A stretch of DNA of 64,000 bases from Dysosmobacter segnis (lineage in GTDB: Bacteria; Bacillota; Clostridia; Oscillospirales; Oscillospiraceae), in assembly GCF_014297285.1 (NCBI RefSeq), contig NZ_JACOQI010000001.1:1-64000 (forward strand). The letters run 5' to 3'. A model generated the notes under the pieces. The model had not been told where the DNA came from. It made no database searches and was given only the letters and a program-made list of their open reading frames with translations. Position numbers and translations under genes: made by a program. How positions within the stretch are numbered: the first letter of the stretch is position 1; each line of letters begins with the position of its first letter. This document shows positions 10,001 through 17,032 of this stretch, in pieces.

Positions 10001-10647
10001 TCTGTGAGGTCTGTGGTCTTGGCGACGCCGGTAATGGCGCTCTCAAAGTCCATCGACGCCTGCGCGCAGCTGGCGAAGTATTCGTAGATCTCTTTCAGGG
10101 CGACGGCGATGCCTGCGGCCACGATGGCCTCGTGTACCTGATTAAAGGCCTGCCCCGCCTTGTCGCCGAAGGTCATAGCTTTATCGGCGGCCTCGCCCTG
10201 CTTCTTTTTCAGCGTGTCGATCTTGCCGGCAAGCTGCTCGGAGCTGTGGGAGAGGTCGTCGGTATTGACGCCTGCCTCTTCCAGAGCCCCGCTCAGCTCG
10301 TTCAGCTTTGCCGTCTGCTTCTCCAGCGAGGCGGAGGTCTTGTCGATCTGAAGCTGCTTTGCCAGCAGCTTGTTCTTCATGTCGGCGGACTCGTTGCCGG
10401 TTTCCTCCATCTCCCGCTGAATATTGTCATATTGCTGCCGCAGCATTTCCAGCCGCTTCCGTGTCGCTTCCACGGCTGCCTGCTGCTTTTGGAATGCGGA
10501 AATATCCGCCTGCGTCTTGGAGAGGGCCTGAATTTCCTTCTGCATGGACACAATTTCCTGCTGAGCGGCCTTGAAGGTCTTGCTGTAATTGCCTCCAAGC
10601 TGCGCGTTCAGCTGGAATAGCATCTCATACTCTTTGCGGCCTGCCAT
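7048..10647 (-). CDS. Tail tape measure protein
   Basis: 1199-residue tape measure, the longest gene in the window, acting as ruler and chaperoned scaffold inside the tail tube. Residues 1-170 are coiled coil, rich in Gln/Lys/Glu. Residues about 175-520 are a TP901-type domain, with ASMDFESAITGVAKTTDL and AAGQLGIQKDALLDF. Residues about 540-595 are a long hydrophobic Ala-rich stretch, often linked to membrane insertion during DNA delivery. A second coiled-coil part follows, and the C-terminus is a minor-tail-like tip. At about 0.15 nm per residue a tail of roughly 180 nm would be expected (general rule, not measured). Confidence 0.95.
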   Translation of the reverse strand: MAGRKEYEMLFQLNAQLGGNYSKTFKAAQQEIVSMQKEIQALSKTQADISAFQKQQAAVEATRKRLEMLRQQYDNIQREMEETGNESADMKNKLLAKQLQIDKTSASLEKQTAKLNELSGALEEAGVNTDDLSHSSEQLAGKIDTLKKKQGEAADKAMTFGDKAGQAFNQVHEAIVAAGIAVALKEIYEYFASCAQASMDFESAITGVAKTTDLTDEELAAMSDSIKALSTEIPATTEEIAAVTEAAGQLGIQKDALLDFTEIMTMLGTATNMTADEAATSLARFANITGMATDNYGRLGSVIVDLGNNFATTESEIVAMGTRLASAGKLAGLTEPEIMALAAAMSSVGIEAEAGGTAMTQTLNAIEKAVAKGGDDLTEFARIAGMSSEEFSSAWKNDAMSALTSFIGGLGKLDEQGESTVLVLEDLGLTGIRQSNMLKALGLAADQMTGAVNTANTAWQQNTALTNEANKRYATAQSRLTMMQNAYNNLKVAIGDAYTPALSEAYGVGTKVLNSITAFIQKNPALVNAITAFAGVIGAVVAALAAYAVAAKIAAAASAILTAAIPGVNVIMGVTAAVAAITAGIVALATAAANDAVPSVKELTEAARGMREAMDEAKATYDDTVTSTMAAAGVADTYIGKLEEMEAAGLNTDEQHRQYHNTLALLCQVVPELADYIDLETDTINGGTEALRANTEAWKQNAMQQAYQDQLTELYSQYSAVLIEAEENSIGLTKAQYSLEAAQQKLSDTYAQMDALWADAQKQADAYYNQYGYYTDATAFLSQEYYDLQNSIYDTNNEIWAAEKSIKNYNKAMEEDADAVSDAEAEIALAEEAVKNLTASMNEGTGASEEAAAQVSEFQAAISGVQEKIAALVESYNEAYSAAYESISGQYQLWDEAAKVVATSAGSINSALESQITYWQDYNANLQSLTDRSADIEGLSDMIASFADGSSDSVNAIAGMAGATDEQLATMVANWKTLQQEQQNAAGSVADLKTDFTATMDELQTALAEDIEAMDLGDEAKASAQATIQGFIDGAVGMLPQVTAAYNRVAAAARAALSASGTGTAGSIPGYAVGTQSAAPGFALVGENGPELVYFNGGEQVMTAEETAAMRESMEIQAITFAPQLLEALHAIHGDGALSAEPGAGSGAGSVELQIVFQINGSASPETVEALREYGDEFAERVLEVMEEAGIDTARRAYK

Positions 10648-10667
10648 AGATGGCCCTCCTTTCAGAT

Positions 10668-11260
10668 TTATTTATTCTTGCGTCGCTCCCGAGCCTCCTT
10701 CACAAGCTGGTTGCTGACCTTGATCCACTTGCACAGAGACGGCAGGGGCAGCGATAGCCAGTAGGAAACAGGGGTCTGATTGGTTTTCGCCATCGTAAGA
10801 CATTGCCTGCGGAGCCAGACGCCGCCGTCGCCGGTTACAGCTCCGATGCCAGTAAAAAACTGCGAGCCTTGCTCCGCACACGGTTGAACTCGGAGATAGG
10901 CAGCGCGCGGAGCGCATCATCACCGAGGCGGCGCGGCCTGCCGCTTCCGTCAACGATGGTCGCGGTACAGGCGCGGGCAGCCATGCGAATCAGGAACTGC
11001 CCGGAGAAGGTCGGCGAAATGGTGGGCTTGCCGATAGCCTGAAGCTCGTCCTCGATGGCCAGCGCATCGTCGCCGGTCAGACTGTCGAAGTCGAAGGTCA
11101 GTTCGGAGAAGGTCTGCCCCTCGTAGGTGAAGGGCTTTTTCAGCTTCACGGTGAATGCGCTCTCGCTAATTCTGGCCTGCTCCTCAGCGGCAGCGAACTC
11201 GTCATGATCCACAGCGGTGGAAAAAGCATCGGGAGAAATAATATTCTTGTTGTCAGCCAT
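10668..11260 (-). CDS. Tail assembly chaperone gpE+E' by -1 frameshift (197 aa)
   Basis: Predicted fusion of the gpE-like frame (11260 down to the slip site) with the -1 frame ending at 10668. At codons 135-136 the sequence reads T TTT TTA in the zero frame, a canonical slippery heptamer. Stepping back one base opens a 61-codon extension (TGIGAVTGDGGVWL..., then WLSLPLPSLCKWIKV) with no stop before 10668. P2 makes gpE+E' in the same way in the same genomic place, just upstream of the tape measure gene. The extension contains the Trp-rich motif typical of E'-like parts. Frameshift use is inferred from sequence and synteny. Confidence 0.85.
10835..11260 (-). CDS. Tail assembly chaperone gpE-like (unshifted form)
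   Basis: 141-residue protein of the gpE/gp41 tail assembly family, which with its frameshifted form chaperones the tape measure protein. Conserved block: VKLKKPFTYEGQTFSELTF near residues 38-56, and later GDDALAIEDEL. The zero-frame stop lies only 15 bases past the slippery heptamer, so termination yields this form and slippage yields the 197-residue form. Located between the tail tube and tape measure genes. Confidence 0.88.
   Translation of the reverse strand: MADNKNIISPDAFSTAVDHDEFAAAEEQARISESAFTVKLKKPFTYEGQTFSELTFDFDSLTGDDALAIEDELQAIGKPTISPTFSGQFLIRMAARACTATIVDGSGRPRRLGDDALRALPISEFNRVRSKARSFLLASEL
10853..10859 (-). promoter_or_regulatory. Programmed -1 ribosomal frameshift site TTTTTTA
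   Basis: Minus-strand heptamer T TTT TTA, read in the zero frame as AGT TTT TTA. It fits the X XXY YYZ rule with identical re-pairing in the first slot and near-cognate re-pairing in the second. The GC-rich sequence just downstream (about 10,795-10,845) could supply a stimulatory structure. Confidence 0.8.
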
Positions 11261-11326
11261 GATGAAACTCCTTTCAGAATTGAAAAATATGCCCGGAGCG
11301 GAAAACCGCCCCGGGCGAAATGTGGA

Positions 11327-11836
11327 TTACATGCCGAGCGCCGTGCGAACAGGCGCCAGATAATCGACGCCGTTGATTTCGCACTTGAAATTCAGCGGAT
11401 CGATCTCGCGCACCTTCTTGCCGTCGATGTAGGTCGCCCAGTAGCGGACGGCGTACTCGCCGGAGCCGTTGGAGGGAGAGGCGGGGGCAACGGTGCCTCC
11501 CTTGTCGCTCTTGGGGATAACAACAAAAATGTGCTTCACAGCGCGCACGACAACCTCGCCTGCGACGACATCCTCGTCCTGCTGTGCCACGCGCAGGTCA
11601 ATGGTGTGGCGGCGGGGCTCGGAGAGCTTCACGCTCTGCGCAGTGACGGTGCGGAAGTTCAGCCCCAGCGTCATCGCGTCGAAGTGGCCGAGGATGACCG
11701 CCTCCACATTGCCGGCAATGCCGGCGCCAGAGATGGACTGCGTCAGCGCGGTCAGGTCAGGCAGGGTCGCCTGTGCCATACCGACATATTCAACAGAGTC
11801 CTCGTAGACCTTGAAGTTGATAATGCTCTGATCCAT
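11327..11836 (-). CDS. Tail tube protein (gpFII-like)
   Basis: 169-residue major tail tube protein of the P2 gpFII family; hexamers stack to form the inner tube through which DNA passes. Family hallmarks seen: N-terminal INFKVYEDSVEYVGMAQATLPDL, GHFDAMTLGLNFRTV, and the C-terminal KVREIDPLNFKCEINGVDYLAPVRTALG. Located immediately after the sheath gene, the invariant order in contractile tails. Confidence 0.95.
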   Translation of the reverse strand: MDQSIINFKVYEDSVEYVGMAQATLPDLTALTQSISGAGIAGNVEAVILGHFDAMTLGLNFRTVTAQSVKLSEPRRHTIDLRVAQQDEDVVAGEVVVRAVKHIFVVIPKSDKGGTVAPASPSNGSGEYAVRYWATYIDGKKVREIDPLNFKCEINGVDYLAPVRTALGM

Positions 11837-11851
11837 GATTCAAACCTCCTT

Positions 11852-13273
11852 TTAGCCCTGCAGGGCGCTGGTGACATAGCTGGCGTCATACTCCAGCACG
11901 AAGTCGATCTCCTGAGCAGGAGAGGGCGGCGTCATGTAGACATGGAGCTTGATGATGCCGGCCATGAGGTTGGTCAGCGGGTTTTCGTTCTCCAGCATCT
12001 CCACACGAGCGCCCAGAAGGTAACCCATACCCACCAGACCGTTGAGCCAGATGTTGGCGGAATCGAGAACGGTGTCGATCAGGCGGCGGGTCATAGGCTT
12101 GTCCAGCTTGCTCCAGAAGGTCTTGATGAGGGAGTTGCCGACCCAACCGAACATACGGCTGACCGGGATAAAGTAGTCCTTGACATCGGTGTTGGAGGGA
12201 TAGCAGGCGGTGTAGTTGCCCCACGCCACCCAGCCGCTCATGAAGTTCAGCGCGGTATCCACGCCGACGCCGTTGAGGTAGTTGGCCTGCGCAAGCGTCA
12301 GGTTGACCTCGGTGCCGTCCTCCAGGCAGAGGCCGTCGCACTGCAGCCCCTTATTGGAGGGGGACTCATAGGGGCAGCCGCCGTTGCCGGTGTCGATCTG
12401 CGCCATCAGCCCCGCCATCTGGGTAGACAGGTGGAACTTGTAATCGCCCAGCTTCGCCATCGGCCAGAAGGCGATCTCGTCCTCGTCGGCGATGTTGGCG
12501 GCGTTCTTCTTGGTGAGAACATCGGAATAGGTGCGCGCACCGGAAGCGCCGCAGTCAATGTCGATCAGTGCCTTGGCGCGGAACAGACCGTTGATGTTGC
12601 CTGCCTTGGCGGTCATCGCAGCGGCCACGGTAGACTGCTGAGAATAGCCAGGGGCGCACAGCAGATCGGGGACGATGCCCAGCAGGGTCAGGCACAGCTC
12701 CACATTCTCCATCGCGGAGGCGATGTCAGATGCGGTGACGGTGGATGCCTTGACCTTGTTGTAGGCGATGTTTACCTGCTCTGCGTCATAGGCGCTGCCG
12801 GTAGACAGCAGCTCCACTACCAGATGCTCGCCGCTGTAATAGGCGTTATAGTCGGTGCCGGACACATAGGCAGAGCCGGTACCGCCGGCAGGCTTGATGA
12901 CCAGAGTGGAATCGTTGATGGCCGCGATGGGAAGCTTTACCTTGTGCTCCGTCACCGCAACATCGGTCGCGGCAGACGCCTCCTTTGCGGTGGCGATATC
13001 CAGAACATTGCAAAAAATGACGGGCTGGCAGGCGAACAGCTTGAAGTGCGAATACATGAATTCGCAGAGCGTGTAGGTTGCCCAGTCGTCGGAGTAGCCC
13101 AGCTTCTCCGCCGCCTCGGACCAACTGGTGCAGAGAACAGGGGTGCCGGGGGCAGCAGGCTTATCCGCCGCCTGAACAGGAGCCAGACCGACCACGAAGG
13201 GGACGCCGGACTCCGCCACGACAGGGGTGCTGACGCTGGTAGCCTGCTGAGAGACATATACGCCGTGGTTCAT
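11852..13273 (-). CDS. Tail sheath protein (gpFI-like)
   Basis: 473-residue contractile sheath protein. It opens with the family motif HGVYVSQQATSVSTPV and has the conserved core, including LDKPMTRRLIDTVLDSANIWLNGL near residue 395. It ends with the interlocking arm FVLEYDASYVTSALQG. Length is in the usual range for P2-type sheaths. Sheath contraction drives the tube through the cell envelope, so the virion is myovirus-like. Confidence 0.95.
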   Translation of the reverse strand: MNHGVYVSQQATSVSTPVVAESGVPFVVGLAPVQAADKPAAPGTPVLCTSWSEAAEKLGYSDDWATYTLCEFMYSHFKLFACQPVIFCNVLDIATAKEASAATDVAVTEHKVKLPIAAINDSTLVIKPAGGTGSAYVSGTDYNAYYSGEHLVVELLSTGSAYDAEQVNIAYNKVKASTVTASDIASAMENVELCLTLLGIVPDLLCAPGYSQQSTVAAAMTAKAGNINGLFRAKALIDIDCGASGARTYSDVLTKKNAANIADEDEIAFWPMAKLGDYKFHLSTQMAGLMAQIDTGNGGCPYESPSNKGLQCDGLCLEDGTEVNLTLAQANYLNGVGVDTALNFMSGWVAWGNYTACYPSNTDVKDYFIPVSRMFGWVGNSLIKTFWSKLDKPMTRRLIDTVLDSANIWLNGLVGMGYLLGARVEMLENENPLTNLMAGIIKLHVYMTPPSPAQEIDFVLEYDASYVTSALQG

Positions 13274-13286
13274 TGAAATTTCCTCC

Positions 13287-13616
13287 TTACTTCATGCCCT
13301 TGGCCAGCTTGTGATAATTCACATACAGCAGGTTCCCAGGCGTTTTGACTTTGATGCGGTCGGCGGGGAGCGTTTCGTCGCTCACCACCAGCGACGCGAT
13401 CAGCGGGTGCTGCTCGATCACCGGGGCAAGTGTGTCAAGGACTTCCTTCCGGCCGCCGCGATAGATGGTGCCGCGCTGGATCACGCCCATCATGGTCGGA
13501 CCGAGATAGACGCAGAAGCCGCCGGTGTCGGCGACCTTCTTCGGCGCGGCAGGCTTTTTCTTTGCCGTCTTTGGTGCGGCGGGCTGAGCCGCCGTGTCGA
13601 TGATTTTTTCGCTCAT
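13287..13616 (-). CDS. Small conserved phage protein upstream of sheath
   Basis: 109 residues: a Lys/Ala/Pro-rich N-terminal tail (residues 1-30) and a compact domain with YLGPTMMGVIQRGTIYRGG. I do not recognise a named family; comparable small genes occur directly upstream of sheath genes in Firmicutes myophages. Its start overlaps the stop of the upstream gene by 4 bases, so it belongs to the tail operon. Confidence 0.75.
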   Translation of the reverse strand: MSEKIIDTAAQPAAPKTAKKKPAAPKKVADTGGFCVYLGPTMMGVIQRGTIYRGGRKEVLDTLAPVIEQHPLIASLVVSDETLPADRIKVKTPGNLLYVNYHKLAKGMK

Positions 13617-14098
13617 AGGTTAACCTCTCTTTCCACGGGGGGAAGCTTCCATGTGGAGATCATTTCCCCCACGAAATAGGGGGCGGTGTCATCGGGATAG
13701 ACCAGCGTTTCAAGCCCCGCCTCCAGGTCAAGGGTAAACTGCCCCCCGATCACGACCTGCCTGAGCATCGCTATGCGCAGCCGCTCCATGAGATTCAGCA
13801 GCATCAGCCCACCCTCCTGCTCGTCATCGTTATAGACACAGCAGATAGACCGGACCTTGGCACTGGAGGTCACGCGCTGTCCCTGCGGCTGTTGATCCAT
13901 GCCGGTAATGACCTGGTGCAGCACATAGGGGGCCTTCTTGGTGGCGGAAGTGCCGTCCGGCAGGCGCGTCAGGTAGACATTGGCAGGGCGGAAGCTCTGC
14001 TCCGTGTCGCCCTTCTGCAAACGGGTCGGCATGATCAGGTCGGCGGTGACCTCCTCAGTAAAGGCCCGCAGGCGTTCCAGCAGAATGATCCTTGTCAT
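13613..14098 (-). CDS. Probable tail terminator/completion protein
   Basis: 161-residue protein between the gpZ-like gene and the sheath-proximal gene. This is the position of the tail terminator that caps the tube and joins it to the head. Size, an N-terminal helix followed by beta strands (ERLRAFTEEV..., then PYFVGEMISTWKLPPVEREV) and position fit, but no catalytic or signature motif is visible. Function is inferred from synteny. Confidence 0.6.
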   Translation of the reverse strand: MTRIILLERLRAFTEEVTADLIMPTRLQKGDTEQSFRPANVYLTRLPDGTSATKKAPYVLHQVITGMDQQPQGQRVTSSAKVRSICCVYNDDEQEGGLMLLNLMERLRIAMLRQVVIGGQFTLDLEAGLETLVYPDDTAPYFVGEMISTWKLPPVEREVNL

Positions 14099-14101
14099 AA
14101 A

Positions 14102-14674
14102 TCAGCCTCCCCATCCGTTCAGCACGCGCAGGATTTCATGCTCAATGCGCTTTTCGTAGGTGTCGCGGATCGTTTCGTCCATCTTCTCGATGACTTCTTC
14201 GTTCCGCATCATGTGTCCGGTAGACGGACCAAACTTCTGCTCCACAGGAAAACGCGGCGAGCCGACGCGCTCGAAAACGGCAGTCGGGCCGAAAATACGG
14301 GCCACGAATGCGTGTTGAAGCGTCGCGGCTCCGCCGTTGCGCTTTACCTGTGTCTGCACGGTGCCGTCCCGGCTGTATGTGGTGTTGAAGGTCAGCAGTG
14401 GGAGCACGGTGCCGGAGAAACTGATGCTCATACCCATCACGCCTCCCGCACCGCCTGTGATGTGGGTCTTGGAGTGAACTCTTCGCATGAATTCACCCTT
14501 GTTGATGGTGTACTCGGCGGCGGCGAACTGTCCGGCGCGGGTCTTGGCTGTATCTCCGGCGCGCCTCAACGCGGAGAAAGCCGCCTTGTAAACGCCGCCC
14601 GGAACATTGTGCAGCAGCTTGTTCACGCGCTCCAGACTGCCGCCGCCGACCTCGTTGACGCGGATAAAGCTCAT
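14102..14674 (-). CDS. Minor tail protein Z-like (head-tail/tail completion)
   Basis: 190-residue protein resembling the prophage minor tail protein Z (GPZ) family. Seen: ALRRAGDTAKTRAGQFAAAEYTI, typical of gpZ-like N-termini, then the basic and Gly-rich middle and a C-terminal helix with DETIRDTYEKRIEHEI. In lambdoid phages gpZ completes the tail for head joining. It overlaps the upstream gene by 4 bases. Confidence 0.75.
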   Translation of the reverse strand: MSFIRVNEVGGGSLERVNKLLHNVPGGVYKAAFSALRRAGDTAKTRAGQFAAAEYTINKGEFMRRVHSKTHITGGAGGVMGMSISFSGTVLPLLTFNTTYSRDGTVQTQVKRNGGAATLQHAFVARIFGPTAVFERVGSPRFPVEQKFGPSTGHMMRNEEVIEKMDETIRDTYEKRIEHEILRVLNGWGG

Positions 14675-15039
14675 TCGTCCACCGCCTCCAATTCTACGCG
14701 CAGCATACCCATCTCACAGACCGAGGACGCGATATAGAACTCTCGGAAGAAGCCTCCGCCGCCCTCCTGGTCGTTGATCCTGATACGCTGCCCCCGCTCC
14801 GGCTGCACCCCGCCGAGATCGGACAGGGCGCAGTGGAGAACGGAGGAAACGATGTAAAGCCCCTGGGCATGGTCACTCATCAGCTGGCGGCGGTCCTTCT
14901 CCTTCAGACCGGAGAGGACGATGGGAATATCCTCGTAGGTCGCCCCGTCATACTTGACGGTGCGCTTTTCCGCGAACTCGTCGCAGTTGAGGAACACGCC
15001 GAAGTTGTCGCGGGCGACCATATCCTTGAAGCCGCTCAT
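14671..15039 (-). CDS. Head-tail joining protein (gpFII-type)
   Basis: 122-residue protein with the size and place of lambda gpFII-like head-tail joining proteins. It begins MSGFKDMVARDNFGVFLNCDEFAE, a start common to Clostridial phage head-tail connectors, followed by a beta-rich domain. It overlaps genes on both sides by 4 bases. Assignment uses the N-terminal pattern and synteny. Confidence 0.7.
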   Translation of the reverse strand: MSGFKDMVARDNFGVFLNCDEFAEKRTVKYDGATYEDIPIVLSGLKEKDRRQLMSDHAQGLYIVSSVLHCALSDLGGVQPERGQRIRINDQEGGGGFFREFYIASSVCEMGMLRVELEAVDE

Positions 15040-15509
15040 ACCACAGGCGCCTCCGGCGTCAGCACAGGGGGCGCTTCGCCGTCGTCCACGCCGTCGTCGT
15101 CCTCGGCAATCGCGTCCTCCAGCGGAACATCCGTAATGGCGGCGATCAGCTGCGCCTTGGTCTTGAGCTTGGCGGTGTCGATACCCATCTCCTTGGCCAG
15201 CTCCGTGAGCTTGGCGTTGGTCAGCGTTTTAAGCTGCTCGGGATCAAGGTGGGCACTTTCCGCGTCCTCTGCGCCCTCGTCGCCGTTAGACGGGTCAGCG
15301 CCAGCCCCGCTGCCGTCCTCGCCCACAGGGGGCGTTGCAACAGCGGGAGAGGGCGTTTCCGTAGCGGGGCGGGCGACGCACAGGGCGAAAAGGCGCTGCG
15401 CCTCCTCTTCGGAGACCTCGCAGATACCGCCGCGGTCGATGGGAATGGGGTGCTTCGAGCCATCCGGCCTGTAGCCGTATGTGCCGCAGATGATCTCAAT
15501 TTTCGTCAT
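15036..15509 (-). CDS. Capsid-associated protein with SAP/LEM-like helix motif
   Basis: 157 residues located between the major capsid gene and the head-tail joining gene. Residues 1-48 form a small domain. A long acidic, Pro/Ala-rich linker follows (about 50-90). Residues 93-125 (LTNAKLTELAKEMGIDTAKLKTKAQLIAAI) fit a SAP/HeH-like helix-extension-helix motif, which often binds nucleic acid. The C-terminus is again very acidic. The biological role is unknown; it may be a minor head protein. Confidence 0.65.
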   Translation of the reverse strand: MTKIEIICGTYGYRPDGSKHPIPIDRGGICEVSEEEAQRLFALCVARPATETPSPAVATPPVGEDGSGAGADPSNGDEGAEDAESAHLDPEQLKTLTNAKLTELAKEMGIDTAKLKTKAQLIAAITDVPLEDAIAEDDDGVDDGEAPPVLTPEAPVV

Positions 15510-15532
15510 AGCAGTCTCCTTTCCGCGCCGGG

Positions 15533-16609
15533 TCAGGACACAACTTCCGCCGCGTAGATGTACGGGCAGTAGTTGTGAGGAGCAGCCAGGGGGCGAGCGC
15601 CCAGACGCAGCTTGCGGATGTCCGCCTCCTGGTTCAGAGAGAACTTCGGAACGCGGGTCGCCGCATGGGACGCGAACTCGGTGGAGCCGTAGTCGATCTG
15701 GGTGATCTGGCCATACATCAGATGGCCGCAGCCGGGGGCGGTGACCATGGCGGAGGTGGCGGGGAAATACTTCTGCTCCGCGCCGCTGCCGTCGATGTAG
15801 GTTTCGTCTACGGAGATCAGGTTCAGCTTGAAGCCGCCGAAGTTCAGCGTACCCATATAGACCACGCCATCGTAGCGGCTGAGTTCCTGGTCGATGGTAC
15901 CGATGATGATGCCGCTGTTGCGGTCGAGCAGCTTCTGCACCTTCTCCATGTCGAGGATCGCGTCGGCTGCGTCAGAGCCGAGCACCAGGTCAACCGCGCG
16001 CAGGCCGCGCTTGGACAGCTTGCGGCACATGGCCTTCACATCGCCGAAGAAGTCGCCGCCCGTGGCGTTCCACTTGGTGGCCACGGTATAGGTGTGGTCG
16101 CTGGCGTCATCGAAGAACTTGACATACAGCTTCTCGCCCTCGGTCTTGTCGTCGATGTAGGTCTGCATGGTGCAGGCGTTGTTGATCATGGTCTGCGCGC
16201 ACATCCACTCCTCGCGGCGCACGATGCGGCGGTCCATGTCGGTCAGGTCACCCAGCTGCAGACGGGCCGCGCGCTGGGCGGGGGTGCTGTTGGCGTAGAT
16301 GGCCTCACCGAAGCCGCGCTTGCGCAGCTCGTCCAGCGTCAGCAGGCGGGACGGAGCGATGAAAGCGGGCTGATACTCGTGGATCTCGTAGCCGCGGCGA
16401 TCCATGGGGATATCGCCGGCGCGGGCGGAGACGAACGCGGCCATCTTGCGGTCGCCCTTGCGGTACTCAGTCAGCACCTTGTCGCAGGCGAAGATGTCGC
16501 CCTCCCCGGTGGGGAAGTAGCGGTCCTTGAAAAAGGTCTGCTGAGGAACGATCTCCTCGGTGATCGCCATCAGCACATAGGTGTCAAAGAAATTCAGTTC
16601 AGAAGCCAT
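15533..16609 (-). CDS. Major capsid protein (lambda gpE-like)
   Basis: 358-residue HK97-fold capsid protein of the lambda gpE family. Family features: N-terminal LNFFDTYVLMAITEEIVP, the segment IHEYQPAFIAPSRLLTLDELRKRG, and late GCGHLMYGQITQIDYGS. It directly follows the gpD-like decoration gene, as in lambda. The full-length ORF has no separate delta domain, consistent with a protease/scaffold protein encoded two genes upstream. Confidence 0.95.
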   Translation of the reverse strand: MASELNFFDTYVLMAITEEIVPQQTFFKDRYFPTGEGDIFACDKVLTEYRKGDRKMAAFVSARAGDIPMDRRGYEIHEYQPAFIAPSRLLTLDELRKRGFGEAIYANSTPAQRAARLQLGDLTDMDRRIVRREEWMCAQTMINNACTMQTYIDDKTEGEKLYVKFFDDASDHTYTVATKWNATGGDFFGDVKAMCRKLSKRGLRAVDLVLGSDAADAILDMEKVQKLLDRNSGIIIGTIDQELSRYDGVVYMGTLNFGGFKLNLISVDETYIDGSGAEQKYFPATSAMVTAPGCGHLMYGQITQIDYGSTEFASHAATRVPKFSLNQEADIRKLRLGARPLAAPHNYCPYIYAAEVVS

Positions 16610-16623
16610 TGTTGATTCCCTCC

Positions 16624-17028
16624 TTAGTTGGCAGCGGCAGCAGCCTTGAAGACGATGCCGCGCATACGCAGGTTATCCTTATCACCCTCGGTGATGGTGT
16701 AGCTGGCCGAGACCGTCACCTTGCCGATGTCGAAGCAGCCGGCGGTGTAGACTGCCACCTTCTCGTCGGCGGCGGTGCCGACGTCGATGTCGTCGCACAG
16801 GATGCAGTCGGGGGTCAGGGTCTCGTTTTCCTTGGCCGTGCTGCCGAGAACGACCAGCTTGCCGTCGCCGGCCGTGCCGGAGGACTTGGCAAGAATGGTG
16901 CCGCGCTTGAGCGTGGCCGCAGCGGACAGCTTGCGGATAACGCCGCCGCGCACTTCGGGCGCGGGCTTGATGTCGGTGATCAGACCGTCAAAGGTCATCT
17001 CGCCGAGCTTTTCACTCAGATTGATCAT
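16624..17028 (-). CDS. Head decoration protein (lambda gpD-like)
   Basis: 134-residue capsid decoration protein. Conserved pieces are TAAATLKRGTILAKSS-like (here AAATLKRGTILAKSSG) and CILCDDIDVG, with a C-terminal beta segment. Trimers stabilise the expanded capsid. It lies between the protease/scaffold and the major capsid gene, identical to lambda C-D-E order. Confidence 0.93.
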   Translation of the reverse strand: MINLSEKLGEMTFDGLITDIKPAPEVRGGVIRKLSAAATLKRGTILAKSSGTAGDGKLVVLGSTAKENETLTPDCILCDDIDVGTAADEKVAVYTAGCFDIGKVTVSASYTITEGDKDNLRMRGIVFKAAAAAN

Positions 17029-17032
17029 GTTC

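Noticed and set aside
8668..10620. Plus-strand open frame of 650 codons
   Set aside because: Antisense to the tape measure gene, no recognisable domain, no proper start region.
11204..13276. Plus-strand open frame of 690 codons
   Set aside because: Antisense to the sheath and tube genes, which have clear family matches.
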